In this document: positions 38,455 through 50,444 of the stretch, in pieces
How positions within the stretch are numbered: the first letter of the stretch is position 1
How the letters are laid out: every line of letters starts with the position of its first letter
Assembly (NCBI GenBank): GCA_947095585.1
Contig: OX352765.1
Location: forward strand, 25,760,254 to 25,824,253
Origin: Nephrocerus scutellatus
Taxonomy: Eukaryota > Arthropoda > Insecta > Diptera > Pipunculidae
Direction: 5' to 3'
Length of the DNA: 64,000 bases
Made by a program: the position numbers and the translations under genes
Notes under the pieces: model-generated
Databases searched by the model: none
Seen by the model: only the letters and a program-made list of their open reading frames with translations
What the model was told of the DNA's origin: nothing

Positions 38455-38620
38455 ATTTGAAAAAATTGTATGGGAGCTATCAAATACAAAGTATTGTCAC
38501 TGGAAATTCATATATGTGCAAAGTTTTAAAGTATCAAGTGGGTAAACAATTGATCGCAAGATTCCACCACCGAACGAACGACAGACAGAACCATGCCGAC
38601 CCTAAGTTAATATAGAGAAT
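38455..38620 (+). repeat. TATGGGAGC repeat family, single unit with complete terminus
   Basis: ATTGTATGGGAGCTATC, then ATTGATCGCAAGATTCCACC, a CGAACGAACGACAGACAGA block and the end GTTAATATAGAGAATTT. It is the clearest terminus of the family. On the minus strand it would begin TCTCTATATTAAC, like a Helitron 5' end. Confidence 0.7.
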
Positions 38621-39235
38621 TTAAAAACATGTTATAACTTGTGATGATTTTGTATAGTTGACGTTTTGTAACACTTTTTTGAAAAGCAAATGTTTGGTGC
38701 GATGGATGGAGTACAGCTGAATATCAAAATCGTTTACCATACGTTTAGGAACTTCTGACTTTTTCACAATTTTAAGCTTCAATTTTAGGAACTTGTAACT
38801 TTGCACCTAAACGGTTGATCACACTTTGTCACTCAGTTAAGATTTTCCGGTTTTAAGGGGGAAAGGACATTTTTTTTTTAATATACGGATTGAATTTTAT
38901 TCAATTACGTTTTGTCAATTTTTATTAATGATTAAATATAATTAATCTGGCCATCTTCGCATCAATTTCATAATCCCGATCGAATTAAAAGCCTTTGACT
39001 TGTTTTGGCATACAAGTATCATAGTGTTTGACAGCGCTTTGTTGTAAGGGCTAGTTGTCTATGTGAAGTTTGTTGTTTTTCATGATTTAGGTGCAGTCTT
39101 TTCTGATAGAAAATAACTGAGTTAATTGGTAATATTCTGCATTATTAAACAAGTAAATGTAAAAAAAAAATATTTTTTCGGGTACAAACTTTTATGTATA
39201 GATCTCGACACACCCTACACCGTTGTATTATTTGG
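38621..39235. other. Unassigned intergenic DNA
   Basis: No open frame or repeat that I recognise. Confidence 0.4.
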
Positions 39236-39239
39236 TAAT

Positions 39240-39530
39240 AACCGCTGTCTGTTATCTGTTTTTGAGGTCGGGCCTATTTTAAAGTATTTTCTTTTTCCAC
39301 GCATCGCACGCACGCACCACACGCGTCACACGCTGGATATCAAAATCGGCCTGTGACATTGAGCTGCTAATAAAATTTCAGTCCTCTAGGCCCTGCAAAA
39401 GGTCTTTAAAAAGGTCCTCAAGAACGGGAAAATAGCCACTTTTCACTTTCCACCCATCACACGCGCCATACGCTAAACTCTACACGCGTTACACGCGGAT
39501 TTATGTGAGCACCTGCCACGTTACGGAGAT
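39240..39530 (-). repeat. CpG-rich modular repeat, minus-strand copy
   Basis: The complement carries CCTAGAGGACTGAAATTTTA and AGCGTGTGACGCGTGTG, matching the unit order of the array at 10660-11460. Two units are visible (ACACGCGTCACACGC and CTACACGCGTTACACGCG blocks). Confidence 0.65.
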
Positions 39531-39534
39531 TTAC

Positions 39535-41500
39535 GGAACTCAGACCCCAACTCTGTTCGAGCTATATACCTCAGATGTGACTATGCAACAACATGTCGAA
39601 TTTAGGAATCCTAAATTCAAATAAGTATAAAGACATGTCCGTCGTTCCAGCAAACCTTAAACATTCTTACAAATAACTCAAAACTAGTCTTCACCCATTA
39701 GCTTTGTGAATCCTTCACTCTACACAGATCTTAATAAGCACCACAAGTTCACTCCAAATGGTCGCAACACAAATCAGGCGTGGAAAATAGAATGAAATGA
39801 TGATGAGAGGACGTTCCACAACTAAAAACCACTTCCAGTTAAGTTTTGAGTTGAGTTCAAGACTACCAGGATCAATGCACAAGAAAAATTAAATATCATA
39901 TTTGACCCATCCAATTTATTTTAATATTTGCCATAGTCATTGTAAGTAGTCAGTTCTCACGTCAAATAAAATGAACTTCATCAAAGAAAACATACTTGCC
40001 TTAATTATTCATTATTTGTCATTAACCTTAAAAAAGTTGTTTCCTTTTTATTAAAGTTACGATCTGTTCTTGTACTTTTTAGTAAAACTGTATAAGAGAC
40101 AATAATTCGCACGTGTAGCTGTTGGAAAAAATGCTACAAAATAATCACTTTGATAGACTCATTTTATTTTACCATTTTGACGAAAGAAAATCTGTTAAAT
40201 ATTATAATGTTCTTATCCCGCAACTGAATACTCTCCACAATGTGCTAGAAATACTATTTTATTATTACTACTGGCATAAGTGATAGACACAAAAACAAAA
40301 ATAGTTCATATTTTAAGGCATTTACGTAAATAGTTTAAAAACGGAGCAAGATCTAAACTCTGAGTTAACATTCATTATTCAATGTAGTTATATTTTATCA
40401 GTGAGGCTGTACTCATAATTTATTTTACAAGAATATGTGTTTGCTAAGAAAAGTAGTGCAATTTCAATGTAATAAAATAATACTACCACTTTCCTAGGTA
40501 AAAACTGAAACATACTATTATTAGCTTTAAACTTCTATTAATCATAGTTTCTGTTCAAGAAAAAAAAATATTAATGATGCGATATCTTATCATTTAATCA
40601 TTTGAAATGCACAACTTAAATTAAAAATTAACATAATTACAAACAAATATCACTAAGGGTACACCATACTAATGGTTATGTCAGTTTTAACATTAACATT
40701 TTACACCAACAAATGCAATTTTTAATTCATAAATGACAATAAAACAAAATACAATAGAACACTTAACGTTTTTTATATGTTATTTATAACAGTATTGAAC
40801 AATGTAAACAAGAAGTGCCTAAATTTATCTTAAAACAAACGTAGTAAAGTTAACAAACTTAACACAGACAACATAAAGTTCACTACTTACAAGTATTCTT
40901 AAACATTTACGTTTTAGAATATTAATAAGAATAATAACAATAAACTGTGATTGTAGAATAATTCAATATCTTTTCTTATTGTAATAAAAATTTAATACTT
41001 TTATAAAACTTCCCAAAAAATTATGTGTTTTATTATTAAATTTAATATAAATAACATTTCCACATCTCTGGGCTAACAATGGGAAACCTTTTTACTTAAA
41101 GGTGGCCGTGAGTGTAAGAAGATGATCGTTTAATTGTCCATCTACTTCAAGAAACAACAAATGTTAAATAATTAACAGAAAATTTGTGTTTTGAAACCTT
41201 TCTTATGTTATGGTACATAAATAATTAATAGGCTGAGCGAAAGTAAGGCTCTTTTCCACCTTAAGTTTCTTGAATTGCTCAAATGTTAATAGATATAAGC
41301 GTCAGCTTAAATATAAAGTTCTTTGATTTAATGTCTTAAATATTAGCACATTTTGTAATTATTAAGGCAAGATCATTTTTACATGAATATGAAAAAAATT
41401 AAAATCGACGTAAAATTAGTCGCAATTATCAAAGTTTAAAACAAATTTCTTTAACAAAAATAAAACAACCCATAAAATTTTGCGTCTAAATTCTCTAATC
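39535..41500. other. AT-rich intergenic DNA
   Basis: Almost two kilobases with very low GC content and no coding frame or repeat that I can identify. Confidence 0.5.
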
Positions 41501-41504
41501 GGGG

Positions 41505-41925
41505 GACGTTTTAATAAGATCGGATACATTTTTTAAAAAAATTGTTTGGGAGCAAATCCAAAAATTTTACAAAAAGTGTTCCAATCGCAGATACACATGT
41601 ATATAAAAATTGTAGAAAATCGAGTACATTTTTAAACAAAATTTGTATGGGGGCCCACGACCCCGGGTCCGGGGTCACAAAATATGTATAAAATGTTTTG
41701 GCCATCAGAGATACATATGTGTATAAAAGTTGAAGAAAATCGGGTTAATTTTTAAAAAATTTGTATGGGCACCCCTCGGCGCTGGGGCTCCAAATTGTAA
41801 CAGAATATGTCGTCACCGTAAATACACATGTGTGCAAAGTTTCAATAAAATCGCGCTTTGGGAAGTGAGTTAAGAATTGATCGCAAGATTCCACGTCAAA
41901 CAAACAGATTCAGAGAATTAAAAAA
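41505..41925 (+). repeat. TATGGGAGC repeat family, three-unit copy
   Basis: Anchors TTTGGGAGC (41545), TATGGGGGC (41646) and TATGGGCAC (41765) are 100-120 bp apart. The copy ends with GATCGCAAGATTCCACG and a degenerate CAGAGAATTAAAA terminus. Confidence 0.7.
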
Positions 41926-41929
41926 TGAA

Positions 41930-43770
41930 CCTACAATTCTGAAAATAGTTGGTACTTCCACATTTTTTTGGCATATGACTTTCCCTACCATTTAAATAAA
42001 AAGCCTTGCTATTTTTGTCCAGAGTACCACTCTATGTGAGCATGCTTTCCCCCTGACACTTAATGAACTATTTTTACCTGGCTATTGACAAATCAAAAGA
42101 AAAGGAAACGTAGACGATCGTGCAGCATTGCTTTTCTGACCTTTTAAAACACAATAAGAGGGTTGCACATAACAACTCCTTGAAGATTTTCATTGGTGGA
42201 AACATATATTCATTCATTCATTTCTCACTGTTTTATATTGTTTGTATTTATGTATATAATATCGATACCTTGAAACAAAATGGGAAAAACTTTAGTTTAC
42301 AGATTTCGTTAAAAATTTAAAATGAATTGTTCATTTAATCTGATACTATCGTTAAAAATGTACGGTGGTTTGAGTGAAACGGACCGACGCCGACGGTCTG
42401 AGTAGTCTTGGGCTTATTCTCAATCTGTGAAGCTAAGAAGTAATAAATTAAAAAATTGCTGTGAAAACTGAAATGATAAATAATCACTTCACAGCTTCAC
42501 AGATTGGGAATCGACACCCTCGTGTGGTTTTATCTCATCTACCCACAACAACTATAATGACAATATTCTGCTTAACTCAGATAAAAAAATATTTACTATT
42601 GTAAAAACAAAACATGCATTTAGAAAATTAAATTTTAATCCTCCGATTAAGGTGGAGCTCGAAAACAAATTTACAGTAATTTCATATCAAGTTGATTGCA
42701 TCTATATTAAGTTAATTGCAGCTCCCTAAAACCGCAGTAAACTAGAATTATTATAAAATCTTCTTTGGTTCTGCAATTGCTCTCTATTATGGACTTAGAA
42801 GAAACTTCATCATGTTTTACATACTAAAACTTTAGGCATACTGGCCCTTAACATTAAGGCCTATACTGGTGCGGCTACTCTTAGTTTTTACTAATTTGAT
42901 TTTTTCGATCTGCAAGAACGACAGTTCCTATGGTTTTCACCAATGCCGCTGAAATACTGAAATTTTTTGGAATAACCTTGTCACTATCTACCATTATTAG
43001 ATGATATTGGGTATGGAATCAGTGGCTTTTAGTGCTTGTAGTGCTTTTTCAAATCAATAAAGTTGCGATCGATTCAAGCTACTCAAATAGCTTCTTTATT
43101 TCTGTGATAACAGAAATCTAGATTAATAGAACAAACTCCAAAAATTACACATCTAAACGATATGATCAACAACTAATTCATTCATTTAGGATTTTTTCGC
43201 AACAACTGATTAATCAATGAAGAATGGTTGCGTACTTTGTCGGCACAATTGTATAATGTTTATGAAGGGAAAGCCACATTTAGGTCGGGCTTCAAGTGTT
43301 CGTTCGACGGATACTTGATCCATACGCATAGGCCTGTAAGCTGCAGGACAAAAATTTCAACCTTGGAAAGAATGTAGTTTTGTAATTACTTTCTTATGTA
43401 TGAATAATGAAATCCAAATAACACATTCGATAATATCTTTGGATCCTTCAGTTTTTTATAATGTGTTGCCTTTCACCGTTTGGCTATTTTTATTTCAGAA
43501 AAATAAGACGGTTAGTACTAAGATTATTAAAGTGGCGGCAATGAAGAAGAATCATCATAACAGTAACGACTCCATTAGCCACTTCTAGAAAACCAAATCC
43601 TTGGCTTACAAACTATTTGAAGCAATTACTGACGAATTTCTTTGATGCTGCAGTGCAGTGCAGTCAACGCATGAAAACTGCAAAATTGTAATTGCGAAAT
43701 CCTTGTTCAGATCATCTATAATGCCCCCTAAAAAAAGGCATCGGTATATTAGAGCAGAAAAATTGTTCAC
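41930..43770. other. Unassigned intergenic DNA with one hairpin
   Basis: No gene. A hairpin-forming inverted repeat lies at 42416-42441 and 42486-42511 (CAATCTGTGAAGCT paired with AGCTTCACAGATTG, 26-bp arms with 3 mismatches, 44-base loop). Nothing else is recognised. Confidence 0.5.
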
Positions 43771-43776
43771 TCTATT

Positions 43777-43948
43777 CGGCGCACCAAACCGTTGCGGTCC
43801 AAGGCTTCTTGCATTTGTGTTGTGCATGTAAATTTTTTCACACAAATGGAAGGGACCTACAATTTAATGCCGTAGCCGAACGGCGAATTAAGAAGCTTTC
43901 CGTTACAAGTTATTACTCTTGGACTTTTGTCAGACATTCGCGATCACT
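43777..43948 (-). mobile_element. tRNA-derived SINE, 3' two-thirds
   Basis: The reverse complement shows the 3' end (TTGGACCGCAACGGTTTGGTGCGCC), AAGCTTCTTAATTCGCCG and GGTCCCTTCCATTTGTGTG. The tRNA-like head is missing. Confidence 0.75.
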
Positions 43949-44169
43949 CTGATCATATTGATCATAATATTGAGCACTGAAGAAACCGTCGTCGTTGTCG
44001 CAAAGTATGGCAAAATCTCAAGTTTTCAGTAGATTTACACACGCTTCTAATGCCTACTGGTTCGTTTTTCCGCCAGTTTTTCCAACCGCACATAGACGCC
44101 AACAGTTTTTTATTTTTATTATTTCACTTTCATTTTTGACCAAAATAAGTTAGTGCACCAAGTTCATTA

Positions 44170-44640
44170 TTTTCTTCGGTAGATTAATAGCCCCATTATT
44201 AAAATATGAGTGTGGACTCAGCCCGTTATGCGAATAAACATACACTACTGTTTCATTAATAGAATAGAAAAGAAGAATAGAAGAAGAAATGTCTCACCGA
44301 ACAGTGGAACCTGTCTATTCATCAATTTGATGAAAGCAAAGTCGTTGCGCTCGATATTTCCAAAGGATTTGACAGAGTTTGGCAGTAAGCTCTTTAAAAA
44401 AAATGCATGAGTATGGAGTCGATGAAAAATTGCTTTATTTGATTAGAAGGTCTTTTAGACGGCTCATTTCAAGTTGCCTTGGACGGTTTGAAGTCTGAAA
44501 TTCATCACATAAATGCTGGTGTTCTCCAGGGAATGTGCAATGCTTTACCAAGCTATGGTTTTCCACATCGCTACGCACAGGCATTCAAAACACATCTCCC
44601 CTTTCCCCCTCCTTTATCTTGCCTATGCCAAGCATATAGC
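44170..44640 (+). mobile_element. CR1/Jockey-type LINE fragment with internal deletion
   Basis: The RT finger/palm region ESKVVALDISKGFDRVWQ and MHEYGVDEKLLYLI, then DGF-like and INAGV(P)QG, is joined directly to the C-terminal CNALPSY. Most of the RT is deleted. The tail corresponds to [12 protein letters not shown] of the LINE at 29465-33190. Confidence 0.65.
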
Positions 44641-44839
44641 AGAGCACTGTAAGGATGCTAACATCTATACGCGTGTGCAAATTACAAAAAATACATAAAA
44701 ATAGTTTAATTTAATTTTAAAAAAACTTTCTAAATGTCAATCGAATTATTGTTAGGATAAGCGTAAAATCGATCCTGTATCACTATTAATCTTCGAAACT
44801 TTCGTTTTCCAAATCTTAAGCAATTAATATTATATAATG

Positions 44840-45700
44840 GTAAACAGAAAAAACAAGCGCATTCTTTAGTTTCCCATGAATGACTGTCAGAGCGTTATTT
44901 TTTCGACAGCTTACACGGCACAGCAATAGGGTCTCAATCATCATCTTTAACGTTAGTGTCACTGTTACCTTTACCATCTTGAGATAAAGATTTAACGCTA
45001 GTACAGTAAATAATTTCTAACTTCGATGGCCATAAAAAATGATCTACTCAAACTGTGAAGCACACAAAGGGAATGTAAACATTCGTTTGAGGTTCTTACC
45101 ACACTAAAGATATTGAACCCAACTAAATCTGAAGAATATGCAAATGAGCAACTTAGAAAAAATGACCTCAAACAGTTGTAGAATGGAACCTGGGCGAAGA
45201 ACAATCACTTAGTACAATAGGGGTGAGTGCGAGTGTCTCACAGGATTGTATGAGTAGTTGCATCGCATCCTAATTGATTGTGCAGATTAAAAGGATTCCT
45301 ACCTGAGATTAAATAAGAAGTATGATATAACCGGGTTTATAAAAAGAAAAACTCAAGCAAACTCATCCGCAGAATCGTCCTCTTGTTCTGTGTGTGTTTT
45401 TTTTTTCTTATTACTTAAAAATATATGAGAATAGGCAAATATTGGTGTGTCGGATCGTGGTGAGAATATATGCATATGAGAAGATGAGAAATGAATCTAC
45501 ATTTTGTTTGCGTGAACGTCCTCGGTTACGTGAGGTGTTTTTTGTATATTGTCTAGTCGATGATTAAACCTTTCTGGCCTATGGACTATGGGAATTTCGG
45601 TTTTTTTTTTATTTAAAACTGTTTTTTATTTTTAGTTTTTTTTGTGTACTTTTTCATGGGAAAATTTATTGCTGGAGTTTGCTTTTAAAAAAATTTATTT
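44840..45700 (+). repeat. Inverted repeat arm 1 (pairs with 50445-51290)
   Basis: The reverse complement of 50445-51290 runs collinearly with this segment. Shared blocks in order include TTTCGACAGCT, CATAAAAAATGATCTAC, GAATATGCAAATGA, AATGACCTCAA, CATCCGCAGAATC, ATATGCATATGAG, ACGTGAGGTGTTTTTT and CATGGGAAAAT. Identity is moderate, with many small indels. No coding capacity. Confidence 0.7.
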
Positions 45701-45734
45701 GTGAATAATTCTTGAAAATAAAAAATATACAGCC

Positions 45735-45815
45735 TCGTCGTTCCAACACTCATTTATAACGACATTCCAGGTGTCAGCTCATGGCCAATCTATTTGCTGG
45801 GCAATCTATTTGTTT
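45735..45815 (+). mobile_element. Small LINE fragment
   Basis: ACAGCCTCGTCGTTCCAACA, then GACATTCCAG and GCCAATCTATTTGCT match 31740-31825 of the CR1/Jockey-type LINE. Confidence 0.6.
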
Positions 45816-47864
45816 TTATGAATCTTTTTGAATTACAAAATTACTTTCCTAGAAATAAAGTTTAACTGAGCTGAGGTGCGCGGGTTGGCATGAAACGAGA
45901 CTCCGGACAAATTGAACGAAGCCACTTCAGCCGCCGCACTAGCTCTAATTTGATTAAGATATTAAGTTTCTGCCCCTCGCGGAGTTAAAAGGCTCCAACA
46001 ATTGGGTCTTACTCCCGGATAGTACTCTAGGTTAGTCTACACTCTACAAAAGATCTTTTGAAGCTCGCATGCAGGTTTGTTTAAAAAAAACTAAAAGAAC
46101 TAATTGACAAGATTTGTAATAATTACCAACACCTGATTGTAACATGATTAACTAATATCTACCTCATATCATCGCTGCGCATTAAGTTTCTCTTCTCGAC
46201 CCTTACCACTAAAAACATTTACACTGACAACTTACAATATCATTGCAGAAATCTCATTCTCTAGCCAATCATTTCACAAATGATGATCTGATCGTGATCA
46301 GATGATGATAATGATTGTTGTTGCCTCTATCAATTGAACTACAAATCCCTTTCTCTTGTTTAATTCTTACAACTTTGTCATCCTCCGTGGAACAATCGAC
46401 ATTGTTGAATTACAATTTAATGATATTTTGCAAACAAATTTGGCTTTTGCCCATTGTACCTATTCTATTGAGAAGGTTCTCGTGCTCTTGACTTGTGTAT
46501 TTTTCGTTACCACTTCAACCCCTGAGACTTTTCGATAGATCAATAATTGCATACGCAAATATCGCACTCAATTGGAAATATATCACTTTGTCTTGATGCC
46601 AAAATCGACCCTTTCTTTGTGCATGACTACATCGACGGTATTTTGATGTTTTCATTTGCGCACATGAACGGGAGATCAAAAGATCTACTTTGCAAATTAG
46701 GGGATCTTCTGATTATGCAAATTGCACTGATAATGCACAAAATAGACGTGTGCATTCATAATACTCACTCGATGTATTTTTGAGTGCAGCCTATAATAGA
46801 TTGCATATATTTTTAGAATATTTAATAATATAAATTTGCATAGCATTAGTAAGCAAATTTTATTAATATTCAACGTGGTTAGGATTTTGTGCTATGCAAA
46901 GTTGTTGCCGATTATCGCGTTATTAACACTTGAGGTGAATTAATTTTGCAATTACATTAGATAGCTTATTACTTTATTGTGATGTTGTTTCACCCTTTTA
47001 CAAAAGTATTACGTTGTGGTTTTATTGCATTAAAAAAAAAGAAGTCTGGTCTTTCTTTGTGCAGCTTCGGGGCATTTAATTTCTTTAAGATAAACAATAT
47101 TTATGAAATTACTATCTTATGATCAGGATATGACATCTGTTCTGCTCTCAATACCGCAGTGAATTCAATTGTTCATAATTCATCGTGCAACAAAAGTAAA
47201 AGACCGCGAGATATTGTAATCGAAAAGGGTTGCCCAACATGCATATGTTAATACCTCAACGCTTGAATGCTAATGCTTATAACTTTCGGTTTCTTCATGC
47301 AATGATGCCATTGTGCGGGTGAAAGTACGATTATTTATACATTTGGAATCAAAGTAAAGCATCTGCGATATGAAGTTCTTTAAAATAAAATCACTTAGTG
47401 GTTAACCGTATCCTTTTGTGATTTAAATGCGATGTGGCATATGTTTGCCGAAATAGGTCTGATAAATCGGATAACATACATTAATACCAACAATTGCATG
47501 GAGAAGTTGTGCTCAACGTCAACATATTAACAAAGCAGGATAACCAAGACGTGAGGTTTATCTTTTCTTCAAATGTTAAGGACTCCACAACTGAAGATTC
47601 TTGCGATGAAATATATTTCAGTGGCGTTTAATGTTTTCATGTTGTTCATATTTGAATTAAGCGTCAAAGAAGTAAGACACCAGAAGTTGTGACCCACGAT
47701 TATTTACTACTTTTTTCTCATTAAACTTCGAAAAATCTAACAACAAGCATTAGAAAACAAAAACTCAAAAATCTAAATGGCCAACAAAGATGTTTCCAGG
47801 AATTAAAGGAAATAGCAAATTACCAAGGATTCATTTCGTTTTCATTCACACGATACATTCACGA
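45816..47864. other. Unassigned DNA between the inverted repeat arms
   Basis: No supported coding region. A short perfect palindrome, ATCTGATCGTGATCAGAT, occurs near 46285-46305. Confidence 0.4.
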
Positions 47865-48215
47865 TAAATGAAAAAAAAATGTTTTCATTTAAAAAAACGA
47901 AAGTGGTAAAAAACTTTTTGAGCAAAAAAATCGAAAATAAATCGTATTTATCATTCCATCCATTGTAGGGGTAGGCAGTCAAAGAGATCGTGATCATGTG
48001 TACGGCAGCGTGATGACCCTTTTAGTCGCACGATGATGAGAAAAGTGAATCTCATGTTTCGTCGGTGAAACTAGTATTCGCGTCTTCAGGTTTTTCACAT
48101 TTCATTATTATTATTCATGCAGATTAGGTAGAGCGGCGCAAGCAGTTTAAACAAAAGGGGTCCGTTCGACCGTCGACGCATCGCCGGGGATTTTTTGTTC
48201 ACGCTTTGAAAAACA
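47865..48215. repeat. Dispersed repeat (family B), copy 2
   Basis: Collinear with 28550-28920 (GTGAATCTCATGTTTCGTC, AGTATTCGCGTCTT, CATGCAGATTA, GGATTTTTTGTTCAC). Confidence 0.6.
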
Positions 48216-48675
48216 AAAAATAAAAAAGTTAACCCTTTCGATTTTTTTTGGAGTCAAACGTTTTTTTGGAAATTTTCCTTGTTATAATTGTCGCTGAGAA
48301 ATTCCGACCGATATTCTTCATTTTTTGATATTTTCTTTATTACAATGAGGATGGAATTTGTTATAAAATTTGTTATAAAAAAGGTGGGTACGTGGACTTG
48401 TGTACGCGCGTTAGAATTTATTCTTCTTTGACGTGATTGAAACAATAAAGATTATTATGCATGCTAAAAATCCTTAAGAATAGAATGATAAGATGAATAA
48501 ATGGAGATAGTAAATACGATCGATGAAATTTTTATAACATGACACGATATATAACATAACAGAATGGTTGAGTTAACTTTGCAACCAAATTTCACAATTG
48601 GATTATAAAGAATTCTCTATAATATAAAATATAGAAATATGTATTAGACTACTGGGTTGACTTGCATATATTATA

Positions 48676-49065
48676 TAAAAAACAGACCCCATAAAAAGAC
48701 ATTGACAAAAGACCCCCAAGAGAATCCCGAAAGACCCCATAAAAGACCCCAAAACACCCCAAAAGACTCCCAAAAGACCCTCCGACTTCAAAAAGTCCAC
48801 CAAAAGACTCTCATAAGACCCCCTAAAAATTTCCCAAAAAACCTCACAAAAGATCTTCCAAAAGACCCCCAAAAGATACGCTAAAGACCCCCACTCCTGG
48901 ACTCCTAGAAGACCACCAAAAGATCAAAATAGACCCTGTAAATTCCGCCATAAAGTCTCTAAAAAGACCCTCAAAAGATTCCAAAAAGACCCTTAAAAAC
49001 CTCCAAAAAACTTTTAAATACAGACCCTCAAAAAGACTTCTTAAACACTCCCAAAAGTCTTTATA
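48676..49065. repeat. Degenerate minisatellite, ~10-bp unit AAAAGACCCC
   Basis: About forty imperfect repeats of AAAAGACCCC or near variants. Apparent open frames on both strands here (for example the Lys/Pro/Thr-rich one at 48657-48884) are by-products of the repeat. Confidence 0.9.
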
Positions 49066-49555
49066 TTCAAACCTATTGCCAAGGGAAAGTCACTTCCTTA
49101 ATAAGGTGGGCTAAGCCCTTTAAAATGAAAAAATCAAAGAAATGAGATTAACAATATATCACATTTCTTACTAGGAAGCCGGTTTCAAATTATTTTCTCA
49201 GAATTCTCCTTTATTCAATGGAAATGCAATACGGAAAACGATCACGAAGCTAAGACGACGCGAGTTCAAATGCTTTTATCAATGGATCAGGGTCAGTGAA
49301 AAACTACAAAAAAACCTTGACCAAGAAAATATTACAAGAATATACGTACGTGAGCCTTCAAAATTCTTTGAAACTCCATTGAAAATTTCGGTCCTTCGGG
49401 AACTAGTTGACATATTTCTCGATAACGAATTGTGCTTGATTCGTTTGTAATACCAGGCCTAACAAAAGAAAAAAGCCATGCACAACCATCGAGCCGATAG
49501 GCTTATCAAAATTCAAATATTGGAAATTTCACTAAATCAATACAAGGATTAAGGA
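49066..49555. other. Unassigned DNA between two minisatellite blocks
   Basis: No gene or repeat is recognised. Confidence 0.4.
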
Positions 49556-49690
49556 AAAAGTACCCCCAAAAGACTACCAGAACTCCACCAAAAGGTCCTC
49601 AAAAGTCTCTCAAAAGACACAAAGTATCCTCAAAAAGACCTCCTAAAAACCCACAAAAATACTTCGAAAATACCATCAAAAGACTACCAC
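49556..49690. repeat. Second block of the AAAAGACCCC-type minisatellite
   Basis: CCCCAAAAGACTACC, CCTCAAAAGTCTCTC and CCTCAAAAAGACCTCC show the same degenerate ~10-bp period as 48676-49065. Confidence 0.8.
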
Positions 49691-50444
49691 TATCACATTC
49701 ACAGTCTGGGCCTTCTTAACTTGAACTTGCGACTTACGAGTAAATGACACTTACACAAAATCACTTCTACCAAAGAGTATAGAGATATCTCTATAGTCTT
49801 TGCTTCTACACAATGTCCAAAAGTAATTTATATTGAAAAGTATTAAGGGTTGATCAGAACTGTGTAGCGAAAAAAGACTCAAACGCGCAAAAAGAAGTAT
49901 AACTTCAAAAAGGAACTTCAAAATCCTTTGTTATATCTAAGCGAAGTAAAGTATAGGAAAATATATATAAAATAAATATGAATTTAATTCAAATCCGTAT
50001 AATAAGAGTTGAAGTTGAAGTCTATTGGGGAACTCTCTTTTTTTGCCAAACATATTTTAAAAATAATTGCATTGGCAATGCAAGTTTCTTCTGCTATATC
50101 TTGTTGGGCTTTACTGTCTCAATAGCCCGTCTCGATTATAAGATAATATGTATTCCTAACCTTTGGATATCCTGGTCAGATGAGGTCACTACCGAACTCT
50201 TAACGAAAAGCATTTTATATACACTGGATAAAGCAGTATTTGGTTGGACTTGTAGAGGATTTGTGCTCTTGATTTTACATCAGAATGGAACTATTTCACG
50301 CGAACAAAGAGCCAGGATAAGTCCATTCACTTGGCTTACTACATTGGTCATTGTTAACCGACATTATGTACATAGAATACCAAATTCTCTAATGACTTTT
50401 TAAAGTCTTTAACAATATGGTATAATGTTTAGGCCCAATATATA
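49691..50444. other. Unassigned DNA with an unsupported open frame
   Basis: A plus-strand frame of 141 codons at 49978-50403 has a hydrophobic patch but no family resemblance. It is probably chance. Confidence 0.35.

Noticed and set aside
46285..46305. Palindrome ATCTGATCGTGATCAGAT as an operator or origin
   Set aside because: A single short palindrome in a eukaryotic intergenic region; expected by chance and with no supporting context.
48603..48884. Open frames on both strands
   Set aside because: Generated by the AAAAGACCCC minisatellite; the proteins are repetitive and without family resemblance.
49978..50403. 141-codon plus-strand frame
   Set aside because: No motif, no homologous family, no supported splice or start context; probably a chance frame. 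Kept only as a note.
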